DNA of 64,000 nucleotides from Oscarella lobularis (lineage: Eukaryota > Porifera > Homoscleromorpha > Homosclerophorida > Oscarellidae). Positions 15,001-27,100 of this stretch are shown here, one piece after another. The notes under the pieces were generated by a model. It was not told the origin of the DNA, did not search any database, and saw only the letters and a program-made list of their open reading frames with translations. The DNA lies in NCBI RefSeq assembly GCF_947507565.1, contig NC_089184.1, positions 3,100,001-3,164,000 on the forward strand. The letters run 5' to 3'. Position numbers and translations under genes: made by a program. Positions within the stretch are counted from its first letter, which is position 1. Each line of letters begins with the position of its first letter.

Positions 15001-15452
15001 TTCTTTTTTGTTCTCCTGAACGAAAGTGAGTCATTTATAATAGAAACAATCTAATTAAATGTTTTTTTCTACTAAAAGTTTTAAAAAGACGTCTGTTATT
15101 ATTTCAATAAGAAGATGCCAATGTGAAGAAGGCGTCTCTTTTGTGCCAGTTCCTCTCTTCAACAAGGATGGTGATAAGGTCAGTTGTTAGATGTTTGTTA
15201 AAAAAAGCCGTGTAGTGACTACACTTGTATTATCTCTATTTCTAGACTCGTCTTCTTCAACTCGAATATGTTTGCGAGCCGCTGTCAGAGCATCAAAATC
15301 AAACGTCTGAAAGCATTTTCTTTCTTATATTTCCACCAGACGATGTGCTGCTTCAGCAAGGATCTTCATCGTTATCGACTCATTTGTTTGATTCTCAAGT
15401 ACTTTCGTCTTTTCAAAATTTGTCAAGGACAGCATCATCTCTGCAGTGGTAA
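1..15452 (+). CDS. Divergent dynein heavy chain (DNHD1-like), 5' end outside the window
   Basis: Roughly 4,400 residues in more than 30 exons, first visible exon 18-77, stop TAA at 15450-15452. In order: end of the N-terminal tail (LVWQHSEYY near 450), linker, AAA1 (Walker A GEEGCGKT split by an intron at 6857-6908), AAA2 (GPAGSGKTS near 8000; WIVLDGELND), AAA3 (GEMGSGKTS near 9150; FVDDLHL), AAA4 (near 10450), antiparallel stalk (about 11220-12170) around a well-conserved microtubule-binding domain, AAA5, AAA6 (PDWLSEKTW, RLLRPDRFL) and the C-terminal domain (EIWLGGLRSSSAYF). AAA1 Walker B reads CLENIDR where motile dyneins have CFDEFNR, and AAA4 reads GEGSPVETT, so its Walker A is gone. Serine-rich inserts lie near 3190-3450 and 5160-5300. 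Degenerate AAA sites and near-normal C-terminal half suggest the DNHD1 class; DYNC2H1 and axonemal chains keep a canonical AAA1. Class is inference, dynein identity is secure. Confidence 0.93.
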
Positions 15453-15983
15453 CAGTATTGGGATTTTCTCGGTTGGGGGCATGTCGCTGACTTCATTTAT
15501 TCATTTTATTCTCATTTTATTCCTTTTATTCGATATCTGTGATGTAAGCGTCAAGGGAAGTGATTCGTACGTGTTGTCAATTTAGGATATATTAATAACG
15601 CGCGCGCTTACATCATCCGAATATAAATGAAGGTGCGCGTATAGCGATAGAGCACTCTGTCATATAATCGAGACTACTTATAATTATGGAATATTATACA
15701 TACGACAGTAAATGACACACCTACATGAAAAGGGTCCACCCCTCGACGTCTCGCGTCCTCAGGGCACGAGCCTATCGACTTTTTAGAGCCATCTTTTCAA
15801 ACAATTAACTAGAAAATAACCCCAAAGGCTACATCAGAATATCGTTATCATTGCGTCCTTGGTCTTGTCGTGCATGAGGTCAGCATATATGACGCTAAAA
15901 AAGGCAAGGGAGCAAAAACGCCAGTGTATACCAAGTAGGTGGTATTCCACCAAGGATTCGAATTTTCTTTCTTGGGCGTAACC

Positions 15984-16223
15984 GGACAATTTTAAAAGTG
16001 CCTTGGGGACAATTCTAAAATGATCTTGGGGACAATTTTAAAATAATTGTCAGGGTGACAATTGTCCTGGAGACAATTTTAAAATTGTCCTGGAGACAAT
16101 TTCAAAATTGTCCTGGGGGCAATTTTCAAAATTGTCTTGAAGATAATTTTTAAATTGTCCTGGGGACAATTTGTCCTGGGGACAATTTGTCCTGGGGACA
16201 ATTTTAAAATTGTTTTGGGGACG
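15984..16223. repeat. Palindromic tandem repeat downstream of the dynein gene
   Basis: About eight to ten imperfect units built on the motif AAATTGTCCTGGGGACAATT, which is itself nearly palindromic. Unit length varies between about 17 and 35 nt. It begins 530 bases after the dynein stop codon. No coding frame runs through it. Confidence 0.9.
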
Positions 16224-17589
16224 AAAATGTTTTGCTTTTATTGATTGGAGTTTTTAGGAAATTATTGCACGTTTTTTGCGCACACCTTCCATCTGGTGAC
16301 GTCACAAGTGTACATTTTTATTCAGTATTGACGTGTTGCCTTTGAGAGGAGCTCTCTTTAGCTGGATCGTTGATGAAGGAAGTACAGAAAACTCTTCAAT
16401 GATCTCCTTTTCATTAGGCAACACCAACGAAATTACGATAAATATTATTCACGTGCTATAGCCTTATACGGGAGTTGTTGTACTTCAATTTTTCTCGTCG
16501 CTTCGCCGTTTCCAGGTTTGTTTGCCATCGTTTTCTATAGCACGCTTCTTTTTCCGCTTGCACGTTGACGCAAGACTTTGTATTCGGAGCGCCAGCCCCC
16601 CTTAGAGGCGTAGCAGACGCTTCCCTCTCTCGATCTCATCTCTCCTAGGCAAAGAGAAACGACGAAAGGCTGCGAATGGCGGGCAAATTGCAACACGATG
16701 ACGATTAGCCGCAGCGGTGAGAGATACGAGGAAAATGAAATATAGATTTTGTCGAATTTTTATATAAATAGCAATTGCTCCAATAACGATTTGAGATGTG
16801 TCAATCTCTTTTAAAAAATCCATTGTGACTCTTGTTTGAGGTTAGCACGTATCAATGTTTTCTATGCTTACATGTGACAGGTGCCTATAGACTCCTATTA
16901 TTGATCATAAGCCAAGGCAATACTTTATCCACTGCGAGGTCGTCAGACTTTTTCTTGCTGGGAATATTTATTAATTGTGTGGGCGTAAATGCAAATGAAA
17001 GTGTACGATTAGAAATATTATGTTTTGCTTTTATCTCTTGGATTTTTTAGGAAATAATGGCACTTATCTTTCTCACGCTGACGGTTACACACCTTACGTT
17101 TGACGCCAACCTTTACTCTCATCTTCAAAAGTAGATACAGTTAATCAATAGCGCAGTAATATTTTGGATTCCGTACTTTCGCAATATATGATTTCCCGTG
17201 GTGTTCATTGCAACGTATCCTTTTGCACATGCACGTCGATCAAGCGGACAACTTATCTCGAGAGCAACCCTTTCAATACACGCGCACATAAGCATATGTA
17301 GTAGGCATGCAGTGCCACGCATTGCTGGAGTTCATAATTTTGTTCTAGTTTTAGATAGTGAATGTTATTGGTGACTATAGCGCCTTTTCCCCCTTCCATG
17401 CTATATCATTCGTCGGAAGGGCGTTGTCAACAACTTCAAAACAATGACCTAAAATAATATTTGTGAAACCGTGTGAGATATCAGAAGAGACTCTGCGCGC
17501 GTCGAAGAGAAGTAGCTTATTCGGCTTGCTATAACGGCGTGCAGCTATCTGACGTTCTTTTCGTAGGCATATAACTTGAATTAGTCATC
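16224..17589. other. Intergenic, no gene recognised
   Basis: Only short frames, none with family resemblance. A segment of about 45 bases at 16230-16275 (TTTTGCTTTTAT...TTTTTAGGAAAT) recurs in diverged form at 17018-17065, which suggests an old dispersed repeat. No tRNA or other structured RNA was recognised. Confidence 0.5.
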
Positions 17590-17825
17590 TGTGTGTTTAG
17601 CCTGACTCAAGATCGACGTCTGCTGGTCTTACCCTAACCGTCCTCCCAAACCGCGGCCTCGCGTAAGTCCGCTCTCCTGATTATACAGTCGCGTCAGGTT
17701 TTATTATTATAGTCCGTCCTTAGTGAGCTATAGCCCCGCTCTTCTCAACCGATTGAGAAGGAGAAACAGCAGTCCAATTGAACTTGACTATACCGCGTTC
17801 AACATTCCACGTGCGAATCCGAGTC
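17590..17825 (+). promoter_or_regulatory. 5' flank of RTK copy A, duplicated at 30535-30798
   Basis: This flank aligns by eye with the sequence just before the start codon of the second RTK gene, for example GATCGACGTCTGCT, CCGTCCTCCC and CACGTGCGAATC are shared or nearly so. It probably contains the promoter and 5' leader of the ancestral receptor gene. No clear TATA box was found, so the exact transcription start cannot be given. Confidence 0.45.
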
Positions 17826-20800
17826 ATGGTCAAGCGAATAGGATTTATCATCGAAGGTGAGACACGCGAGGGATCGTATTACGTAGAGGCAAGGAAACAA
17901 AGCCCTCCATCAGGGGGGAAACCAAAGCTCTCCCTATAAACGCTCCTAAAAATAGCCCATAAGATGCGTTCCATGCATACACGTTACTAGCTATGATAAC
18001 ATTGTTTTGGTAAGACGAACGATTTTGTGCGTCGTTCTCGTCTTTACGTTGCTTCTCTGGTCGACGACCGAAACGACGACAACGACGCCAGAGATTGAAA
18101 CACCGACGACACTCGTTGAACGAGGTGGTGACAGTTAAATTAACCTATAGATTATTTCTATGTAGTGTCGACATCTCGCTCTATCTCTCTTTCATAGTTC
18201 CTAGTCAACCGCCTGCTAATTTGACCGTCACTTCTCTTGATCCTTTCTTACATCGCAATAGCTGTATGAACTGTATTCGCGTTGAATGGGATCCTCCTCC
18301 GGTGGAAGATCGCAACGGAGATGTCATTCTTTATGAAATACACTACGTTGGAGAAGAGTTTGATACGAATCCTCACACACGTACGGTTAATGTGAGCGGT
18401 GACGTTCAGTCAGTTCACGCTACTCTAACTGGCCTGGAGGAGTACGTGGTTTATGACGTCAAAATCCGGGCTTACAACCACTTGGGTCCCAGTCCTTACT
18501 CTTCTGTTCAGTCTGTTAGAACGTATGAAGGTTTGTAAAATAAATTGTCAGAAAATCAATAGATAATTGATTAACTCTTAGTTCCGCCTGCACGTCCAAC
18601 GGATCTTTTCTTTCTAAACGTCACTTCAATTTCCGGCGTAGATGGTCTGGTTGATCTCAAAGTGACGTGGTCTTTATCTCCAAGAAATGTCAATGGTTTG
18701 TTCGCGGGATTTCGCGTTGGATACCAATGTTCTTCCGATAACAGTTCCATGAACAAAGAGGTGCACGGCCAAACAACGTGTTGCCATGACGATCGTCCTT
18801 TCGTGTGCGCTTTGGCAGAAAACATAACCGAACATTTGATCACCAACTTGACAAGGTTTTTTTGTTTCTTTACTTCATCTCCTTGACGCTCTTACATTTT
18901 TTCTAGTTAATCGTGGTACAACGTTTCTGTTTACGCACTATCTAAAGACTACTCATTAGGATTTCTATACGTGAGCGGTTGGACGTCGAGAGTCGTTCTG
19001 ACAGCAGAAAGCAGTAAGGCAAACTAAATGTACGCATCATGTTTAATTATTAAGACATAGAACCGACCGGCGCTCCCCGGAATATGTCCGTGGTCGATAT
19101 CGTCGGAGGAAAGGAGCTATTAGTGGAGTGGAGCGAAGTGTCGTGCACCGAAATCAATGGATTGTTGAAGGAATACGTCATTTACTATCAAAGAAAAAGC
19201 AAAGCAAGACTGCTACATGTTACTGCATCTCCAGATTCTACAGTACGACCTATATCTAAACTAATAATCCAATAATCTAACGGGCTTTGTATAGAATTTC
19301 ACTATATCAAACTTGGAGCCTCTTAACGAGTATTCAGTGTGGATGCGAGCTGTCACAGGAGCGGGAAAAGGTCCTCTTACTTCTATAGTCAAAGCACGTA
19401 CAGCTCATCCAGGTAAAGCGTCTCTTTAATTAATTTAACAGCTAAGTTAGGTGTGTACGTTTTTAGTTTGCCAATGTTTTTTGCCTGGATCGTTGAACGA
19501 AAATTGAAACCTGACGACCGGCCAATGTTCGTGTCTCGTCGGCGCATACGGACAGAACTGCGACAGGTGCATTCGATCACTAAAACGATTTGACAACATC
19601 ACCAAATGTCTTAGTAGTACGAATCATCTTTAGTTAGTTGGTAACACTATGTCATCTTGTTTTCTATAATAGATGAAATTAATATTCCAAAGCCTTCTGA
19701 AACACTACCAGGCACAGGTAAAACTTGGACATCGTTATTTCTTACACACTCTTACACGTGATCATTTAGCTATAGCTTCGTCGGTAACAGCGCTGTTAAT
19801 CCATCGTACTTGTAATTGTTATTGTCTGCGTGCGAAAGAGACGTCGTCAGGCAAAATTGGAAGTCATTCAGCTACAAAAATTACAAAACCAACGCCAAAC
19901 TCATTGCCTCATGAAGTGGCCAACGTACGACGACTTCCAATTCAGCAAGAAACGTCTCAAAATTGAAGATGAACTCGGCGAAGGTCAATTTGGAAAAGTC
20001 TATTTTGCCTGGGCAAAGGGAATCGTCAAAGGCGAAGAGCAAACGCGAGTTGCAGTGAAAACAATGAAGCAGGGGTCGTCGCAAGAGACGGCCGAAGATT
20101 TTCGAAAGGAAATGGAAATCATGATGGACTTTGATCATCCAAACATTGTCCGTCTTCTGGGAATCTGCACGCGTGACGAACCCCTCTATCTCATCACTGA
20201 ACTCATGAAACACGGCGATTTGAAGGCCTTCATTCGAAAGGCGCGTCCCAACGAGACGCATCCGCGTTCTCTTCTGTCCATCGTCCAACTGGTGGACATC
20301 GCCGCTCAGGCGGCCGCCGGTGTCGCCTATCTCGCCTCGCGTCTGTTCGTTCATCGCGATATTGCTGCACGAAACTGTCTCGTCGGCGAAAACGATAATC
20401 AATTATCAGTGAAAGTTTCCGACTTTGGAATGGCAAGAGATATTTACCAAGAAGAGTACTATCGTCGTAAAGGCGGTACGATGCCCATTCGATGGATGGC
20501 CCCAGAAGCGATAACCGACGGGAAATACACAGTCGAATCAGACGTCTGGTCACTAGGCGTTCTTCTATGGGAGATCTTCGTCTTTGGGTATCAGCCTTAT
20601 TTTGGCAAGAGCAACGAGCAAGTGATCGGTGGAATTCTTCAAGGTAGCTTAAGTTTGGAGTGTCCTTCGCTCTGTCCCAAGTCCGTGTATCAGTTCATGC
20701 TTCGCTGCTGGGAGAGAGATCCGTCGGATAGAATCAAGTCGAGTGACGTGGCGAACGCTTTGCAGGCTATGAGAGATATGGGCGACATATCTGCGGGTCA

Positions 20801-21365
20801 TTTAGATGTGTCGTCGACCGCATCGACGTCGGAGGATTACACACCTATGAGTTCTTTTACTCCTCCCAACTCCAAATTTGAAGAACAACCTTTATTGCCT
20901 CAGTCGAATAACGCTTACTACTTGGATATGAGTGGCGGCAAGGCTCCTTCAGCGTCGAGTGGTCAGAAGCGTTATGTGAGTGCGGAGCCGAATAAGAAAG
21001 TGCCACTGGCAGGTACCAGTTACGTCAACGCTACGGCGCAGGATTTGTCCAATTCTCCTGCGAGTTATTTGAATATTGCCTCGACCCGATCAAAGATGCC
21101 AGTTGAAGACGATTACACGCCAATGAGTTCTTTCGCTCCTCGTGGCATAGAGTTAGATCCAATGAATAAAGAAGAAGTTTCCTTGCCAGATATCACTACT
21201 ATGAATGACGGCAATCCTTTGCGAGATGCGCCCGCGGAGGCGAAAGAGAAGAAGAAAGAGAAGAAATTGTCATCTCTGAAGTCGACTACTTACGTGAATG
21301 TCATGGCCAGCACAGAGGACTTGGATTCTGCAACCCAAACAGGTAAGGATGATCCTAGTGCTTGA
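17826..21365 (+). pseudogene. RTK copy A: FN3/laminin-EGF receptor tyrosine kinase with broken ectodomain, kinase frame open
   Basis: Exon-by-exon counterpart of the intact gene at 30799. It has a first exon MVKRIGFIIE, a signal-peptide-like exon (VVLVFTLLLWSTT), three FN3 domains (about 18197-18536, 18585-19012, 19062-19412), a laminin-type EGF exon (19468-19612), a stalk, a membrane segment and a tyrosine kinase. Lesions relative to the sister: one base missing at the exon 2 acceptor (near 18016), which puts the signal peptide out of frame; TGA at 19505-19507 in place of a conserved Cys codon; an 18-nt loss plus one extra C (19801-19802) in the membrane segment, placing TAA at 19797-19799 in the kinase frame. 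The region of about 11 FN3 domains is absent. The kinase and tail are open from 19800 to 21365 with GEGQFG, VAVK, HRDIAARN, DFG and tail motifs YTPM (twice), YLDM, YVNA, YVNV. It could be a decayed receptor or a gene now encoding a soluble kinase from an internal start. Confidence 0.75.
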
Positions 21366-21853
21366 AAATCAGCCGTGCACGGGTGTTTTGTCTGAGCTGA
21401 CAACATCACTTGTAGAAGGTCATAGTTGACCTTGCATACAACAGCAAAAAATCGTTAGATAATACATTTCATGCTGTCAAGTGTTTTAGACAGTAGTCGT
21501 TTTTTTTGTGTATTTGTGTTTTCAGATAGTAAATAATACTGTAGCTCTATAATGTGTCGATTTTCTGTCAATGCGTGCTTAAAACGATGTCAAAATTTGG
21601 GCTTTTTTGATAGTGTTCCTGGATTCCTTAGAAGTAGCAGCGAGTCTGAAAGAAATGTTTCAGTTTTTACTCCACAGTTCCCTACCGGGATGAAATTAGA
21701 TAAAACCCCATGTCCGGGTTATTTTTAATTCCCGTTTGTTCTACAAGCTGCTACGTCTTTTTCCGTCTTTTTAGCCCGTTTGGCAATTGCGATTGCTTCG
21801 ATGCGGCATTAAAAAGGTCTTAGCTTGTCTCTACAGCATTGGCTGGCCAAGCT
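21366..21853. other. 3' flank of RTK copy A
   Basis: Untranslated tail and spacer of the RTK copy. It is homologous to 39251-39787 but visibly more diverged than the kinase exons. It includes a short CCCCATGTCCGGGTTATTTTTAATTCCCG stretch also found in copy B. No gene seen. Confidence 0.5.
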
Positions 21854-22090
21854 ATGCCTTCGTTCGACTTCTTTCTCGTTCTCGACTTCGAAGCGACGTG
21901 CGTCGAGCATCGAAAGATCGTTCAAAGCGTCTACCAGTCATCTAGCAAGATTCCAAGGCAATTTCGTTGCAGGAGATTGTCAAATTCCCCGGCGTTTTCC
22001 TCAACTCAAGATCTCTGCAAAAACCGAAGACTTTTTTCATTTTTGTCCAACCGAGAGCAAATCCAATTCTCACGGAATTTTTGCGCAAAG
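21854..22090 (+). pseudogene. First exon of an ERI1/ERI3-type 3'-5' exonuclease, frameshifted (copy A)
   Basis: The exon opens with MPSFDFFLVLDFEATC, the Exo I motif (D and E of the DEDDh core) of the ERI1 exoribonuclease family. A second frame then continues the family pattern: LQEIVKFPGVFLNSR and FIFVQPRANPILTEFLRK, ending at a GT donor at 22091. The two parts are in different frames, so at least one frameshift separates them. No downstream exons with the remaining catalytic Asp and His were found. A related, differently damaged copy lies at 39788-40008. This is a remnant carried along in the RTK duplication. Confidence 0.7.
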
Positions 22091-22984
22091 GTAGTCATTA
22101 GACTGATAGTCTTTCTTTTGATACCTAGGAAAGATCGCCCAAAAAATTCCTATATCCATTGTCTTTATTTCGGAATGTAACACTGACATTGTTAATACTG
22201 TTTCAATGGTCAAATTGATTGATTGACTGTTGTCGAGTTTGAGATGACGACAATATCTATTGGTCCGTTCCTTCAGATCTGCGACGGCACCTAACGGCGC
22301 TGGGTTTTGGTGCTCGGAACGCCAACGCTATAGGCAAGAGTGATTCAGTTAACCAATATAGCGGCACATTAAGTAGCCCTAGGCCTGTAACTGCGCCATG
22401 ACTACCTACAACTAACTGGATCATTCGCATTGAAATTTATTCAAAATCTACGTCACGAATGTTATACCTTAGCACAACCTCAGTGTATGCGATTTCAATC
22501 AAAAATTGAAGCCTAGTCGCGGTCTTCAGTTTAGGAAAAGACAAGGCGAAACATTTCAGTTTCATCTTTTCGAGCTAGCGGAGCACTTCATTAAGCGAAT
22601 GGACACTTCAATTCGATGTTGTCTTCTTGAACCGAAATTTTAAATACCTAGAAGCAACTTGTGATGATGTATCAACCAGCTGAAGAGATTTTGTTTAGTG
22701 ATTATTTGACATGGCGCATGTCTTTGAAACCAGATGCCGTAATTAGTTAAGAGCGCATTTAACTGACGCAAAAAGTAAATCGCGCGGCGCATGTCCACGT
22801 ACTCAAATTGCGCTCAATTTTTTATTTCAAATACGCATAGCGATTTTTACAGTATGTTCATGCCAAAATCTTATCTAACGTCACCACCATCCTTTCTTTC
22901 CTTCTTTTGTTGCAGTGTGCCTTTCGGAGCGTTCTGTACGTCTTCGCGAAAAAATTTTCTTTGACTTTTTCGTCGCACGTTCAA
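22091..22984. other. AT-rich spacer, no gene recognised
   Basis: Homologous to about 40009-41112 in copy B, with many substitutions and indels. No open frame is shared by the two copies, which argues against a conserved protein. No RNA gene recognised. Confidence 0.5.
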
Positions 22985-23456
22985 TCTTCATCCCCACCTG
23001 AAAATCAAACTCCTATTAGTCACTGTAAAATAATTTCTGTACGTACCTTTTCTGAATGCGTTCGTATTAGCGTTACCCGAGCTACACCGCGGGGAGGTTC
23101 GAACGCTTCGTAGCTCATGGCAGCCACCGCAAAGCGATGACCACCGGTTCCAAAAAGTTTCGGGAGAGTATATTGACCTCATTGGCCCCCTCAAGCAGTA
23201 TCCGCCTGGATGGGTAGTCGGCCCCTAATACCGAATCCCCCGGCGCGACGATACCTGACCACATTGGTAAGCATATAACTAAGAACCAGGGCTTCTGAGG
23301 AGGAGAGCGGCTGACCACCGTTTGTAGGAGTCGACAGGAAAGGACGTGCAATGCCTGAATCGAAGTCTCCTGAGCCAGATCATCCGCAATCTAATCGCTC
23401 CAATTGGTGAGATAAGTGCCGGCAACCAGACCGCTTGCGACACCCCCTCCGAGCCG
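22985..23456. other. GC-rich block nearly identical in both duplicate copies
   Basis: It matches 41113-41584 with only a handful of differences by eye, far fewer than the flanking spacer. Neither strand has a frame that stays open in both copies beyond about 78 codons. It holds a short perfect stem GAGCTAC...GTAGCTC (about 23080-23116). After the transposon insertion, the same block resumes at 28598. It may be a functional non-coding element, a non-coding RNA, or a piece of a repeat family. Confidence 0.5.
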
Positions 23457-23464
23457 TGACCGCT
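23457..23464 (+). repeat. Left target-site duplication of the transposon
   Basis: TGACCGCT occurs here and again at 28590-28597. In the sister copy, the same place (about 41585-41592, after GAGCCG and before CTGCC) holds a single related 8-mer, TACCCACT. That is the pattern expected of an 8-bp duplication made on insertion. Confidence 0.8.
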
Positions 23465-23630
23465 TCGCGGTTCCTGCTTCGTACCGTCAAGTGAAACATT
23501 TGAAACAATTGCAACAATTACTATCGCGCGCTAGTGTAGCCATAGATACCAGCTCCTCCTCCCACCTTAAATCGTCCGTCGAACGCGTCCAGAGACGCTT
23601 TCGGTCATCGCTTCGCTTTTTCCAGGTGTT

Positions 23631-23695
23631 CAACGACCATTCGAAGAGGTTTATGGGGTTTTGATAACCCCGAAAACTTCTTCGAATGGTCGTTG
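23631..23695. repeat. Perfect hairpin near the transposon left end
   Basis: The arms CAACGACCATTCGAAGA and TCTTCGAATGGTCGTTG are exact reverse complements. A second inner stem GGGGTT...AACCCC lies around the loop. The stem may be a subterminal transposase-binding site or the scar of a nested small insertion. Confidence 0.85.
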
Positions 23696-24135
23696 AGGAA
23701 GAAAGTCGACAACGCGAAACTGGACGCCAGCGAAAGCGATCAGATAAGTTTAAGGCACTTTGTACCTACTGTTCCAGGCTTTCTCGTTTCTTCGGATGCA
23801 GGGGGAACCTCAATTCGGACTTTCCTGAGGTCATTGACGTCGAGATCCCTGCCTATTTGCCTCGGAACGGCTAGTCGTCGCTTATCATCGTTCATAGCAT
23901 CTATTCTGCACTCGAAAAACGCGATTCGATAATCTGGTGGGTATATATTATTTAATTATTTTATTTAATTATTTTAATTGGCTCTTATGACCTGTTTTTA
24001 ATTTATTCAGGTCGATGATGATACGGACGTAACAATGCTTGGATATGCTCTGTCACAGGAGGGGCGGCACATGCGAAAAGAACAGACAATCACACAATTA
24101 GATAAGTATAAATCATGCAATCATACAAGTAGAAT

Positions 24136-27100
24136 TCACTGTTCGCTTTCTGGTTTCTTAGAATGCTTTGCGATCCACTGATCCTTGGGAAGTTGCCCCA
24201 GCGCATTGGGGCAGTATCTGTATCCATTGCAACGGAAGTGACCAGTCGTCGCGTTGCAGGGTTCGAAGCAGACGCTGCACTCGTACGCCTTCCTCTGTTT
24301 TGGTTTTCCCGCAGCATTCTCAGCTCGCCTTCTCTTTCTCCACTCCGTCGTACGACTCAGCCTTTCTTCCTTTAACAACGCGTCTGCTTTCGTCGGCTCG
24401 ACTGAGTTGACTGTCACTGCTCTTCGCTTTTCTGCTCTTCGCTTTTTTCCTAAAACGTAATTTAGTTCGTGACTTGCTGTTTAAAATGTATGGAGTAAAT
24501 TAATTATTAATTAATTAATTTAATTAATTAATTAATCAATATTAAATTGTGTTTTTATAGAGCTATATTTACATTTTTCTTACCTTTAACATTTGCTTGA
24601 CCGCTTTTGTCTTGAGGTTCGTCAAATTCAACTGGGTCATGTGGAATTTGTTCAGGAAGGTTGGGTCGGGGATCAAGAAGACGTTCTTCTGCACGCAAGT
24701 TTGCAGATGGTGGGGTGATGCTCTGCAAGCATGAGCTGATCTGTTCCTGTCTTCTTCTACTCTTGTACCATCTGGACAGGGTTGTTTGATTTATGTTGTA
24801 GAGAGTCAAGCCGGAGCTGATTAGCAGGAAGTTGTTGCAAATTTTCCCACGGTAAATGGCGTATTTTTTGAGTATTCTTTTCCAGCGTGACACTAAGGTG
24901 GTATGGCCATCCACTGTTTCTCGCCTTGGCTGAGTTATTTCTCCGCAGAGACGATAGCAAATTAATTCAACCACCCGACTCTTTGCGGGACTCATTGCTG
25001 GCTCTCCTCCTGAGCGAAAGCACCTGAAATAGATTATGACAAGTGTCAAAAATAAAGTTTGTTAGTAATTTTATTAATTGATGCTATAGCTTACTACCTC
25101 TTCAAATGATCGTCAGTGGGAATTCCTGCACGATGTTGTTTTGACTGAGAGAAGCGGCCGTGCAAAGGCAGAGAACTGACGCTGCGTGTAAGTGATTGGC
25201 TTTTAAGTCGAATTCCGGCAGATTATTATAAAGTTGTAGAATATTTTCGGCATCTTTTGTTGAAATAGCAAAATCAGTTAGAGACAGGATAGCCTCAACC
25301 AGTTTGTCAACTTTATCCCAGTCTGGGATTCCAAGGGAATCCAGGCGGACAGAGCCATCCTAGGTACATATTAATTAATTAATTAATTAATTAATTAATT
25401 AATTAATTTCAGGCATTATTCGAGTCAGTTGTTACCTTATCGCCGTCGTCTTCTTCTTCTTCTCTTTCATCATCGTCATCATCATCTTCATCGCTTGATA
25501 CAAACAATAGTGGTGCATCATGCTCGGTGCCTTCCCCGGCTTCGTTTACTGCATCCTCTTCAGCAATATCATCCGCCAAATCGGCATCACCCTCACCCTC
25601 ATCCTTATCCTCATCAGCATCAGAATCTTCTACTTCGTTGTTTTCCGCCTCTTCAGTGATCGTCTCAAGGCATTTCCCACTCTGATTGTACAAGTATTGC
25701 ACTCCGAAAACCTCGCCTGTCCACTTATTTGGTGGATGAAACCACGGAAGCAAAGGCTTGCCAAGAATTTGTTCGCTGCATAGAGAGCATCAGATAAGTA
25801 CAGTAAATTGATTATTTAGATTTTAACCTTTTTTCATTAAGTTTTGTCTGCAGTTTAATGTCATAGGTTCCTTGACTATTTGAAACCCGGTCGGCGTTCC
25901 ATCGGCTAATGCCTTCAATCAGGTAAGCGTGCAAATTTCTTGCACTCGCGGTGCTCCCCGGAATGAACTTCACAATGTGGCCGTGAAAGCTTTCTAAAGA
26001 GGTCGTTCCTCGAGCACATCGGTAGTGAGGCAAGGCCATTCCCCCTCTTTGTATTTCTCCCACTTTAGCGTACAAGGGAATATCGACTGGGTCTTGAATG
26101 CATTTGACGTGTTTTTTTTCTTTCAGCCACACTTCTGTGGCCTTAGGATTGAGAAGTTTGACGCCAAAGCTATCGGCTGCAGGAGCCATAGACAATAGAA
26201 GCTCTTCGATGGCTTTAACAATCTCGGGTTCCTCTCTTGTGCGCCTTTTGCAATGTCTCGCCAACTCGTCTCTTGTTAGCGAAGATCGAACAGCCTTTTC
26301 TGACGGGGTAACGCCTTTGCTTTTCATCTCATTTGTTTTTGCCTTCACCAGCGCCTTCACGTCGACTGGGTCCCACTCAAAGATACAGCGCGACAGTCTT
26401 TTCATGAAAATGGGGTAGAGAGCGTGGTTTTCACTTTGGCAGGCAAGAGCAATACGTCGCATAAAATGCCAGATATCCAAAAGCACAATGAGTTCAGGCC
26501 AGTCGTGAAACAGTGCGTTCAACCTTGAGCCTCGGCGACCGCAGCAGTCCCTGTCTGTGTACAGAAGAACTGGAGCAGCTACGTTTGCAGCCTTGTAGCG
26601 CTTCATGAGACCATCTGCAAGCGGCTGTAACGCTTCGGATGATTCTGATTCGGTGAGGACGCATTGCAGTATTTCACCTTTTTCATTGCCAACATTTGTT
26701 GCCCACTTGGCCGAATTTGCGTCCTTTCCACGAAACTTCTTACAAATTTTTGCAGTTGAGTCGATTTTGAGGATTGATCCGAATGTTGAGGTTAGAGCTC
26801 GTAGTACGACAGACATCCGACTCCAAACTTGCCTTACATAGGTCTCCGTAAGCCACCTTGCACCTCCCACTTTCGCCGGCGGCGGTGGCTCTTCATAAGA
26901 GCAATCGGACGATCCTATCATTCCCAGTACACCTGATTTGTGGCGGTCGCAATCAGTGAGGTAGGTAAGGGCACGTTGCTTCCATTCCTCGTCGTGCATT
27001 TCCCGCAGATTTTTGTACAGGACAAAAGGGCTGTTGCCGAGAGTGCGGGAACGGAGAAAATTCAGAACGACCTTATCACATGCGTAGATCAAAGACAGTA

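Noticed and set aside
1-15452. DYNC2H1 or an axonemal dynein
   Set aside because: Those classes keep GPAGTGKT and CFDEFNR in AAA1 and a Walker A in AAA4. Both signatures are altered here.
16602-16823. Minus-strand frame of 73 codons in the intergenic region
   Set aside because: No family pattern and no supporting splice or promoter signals.
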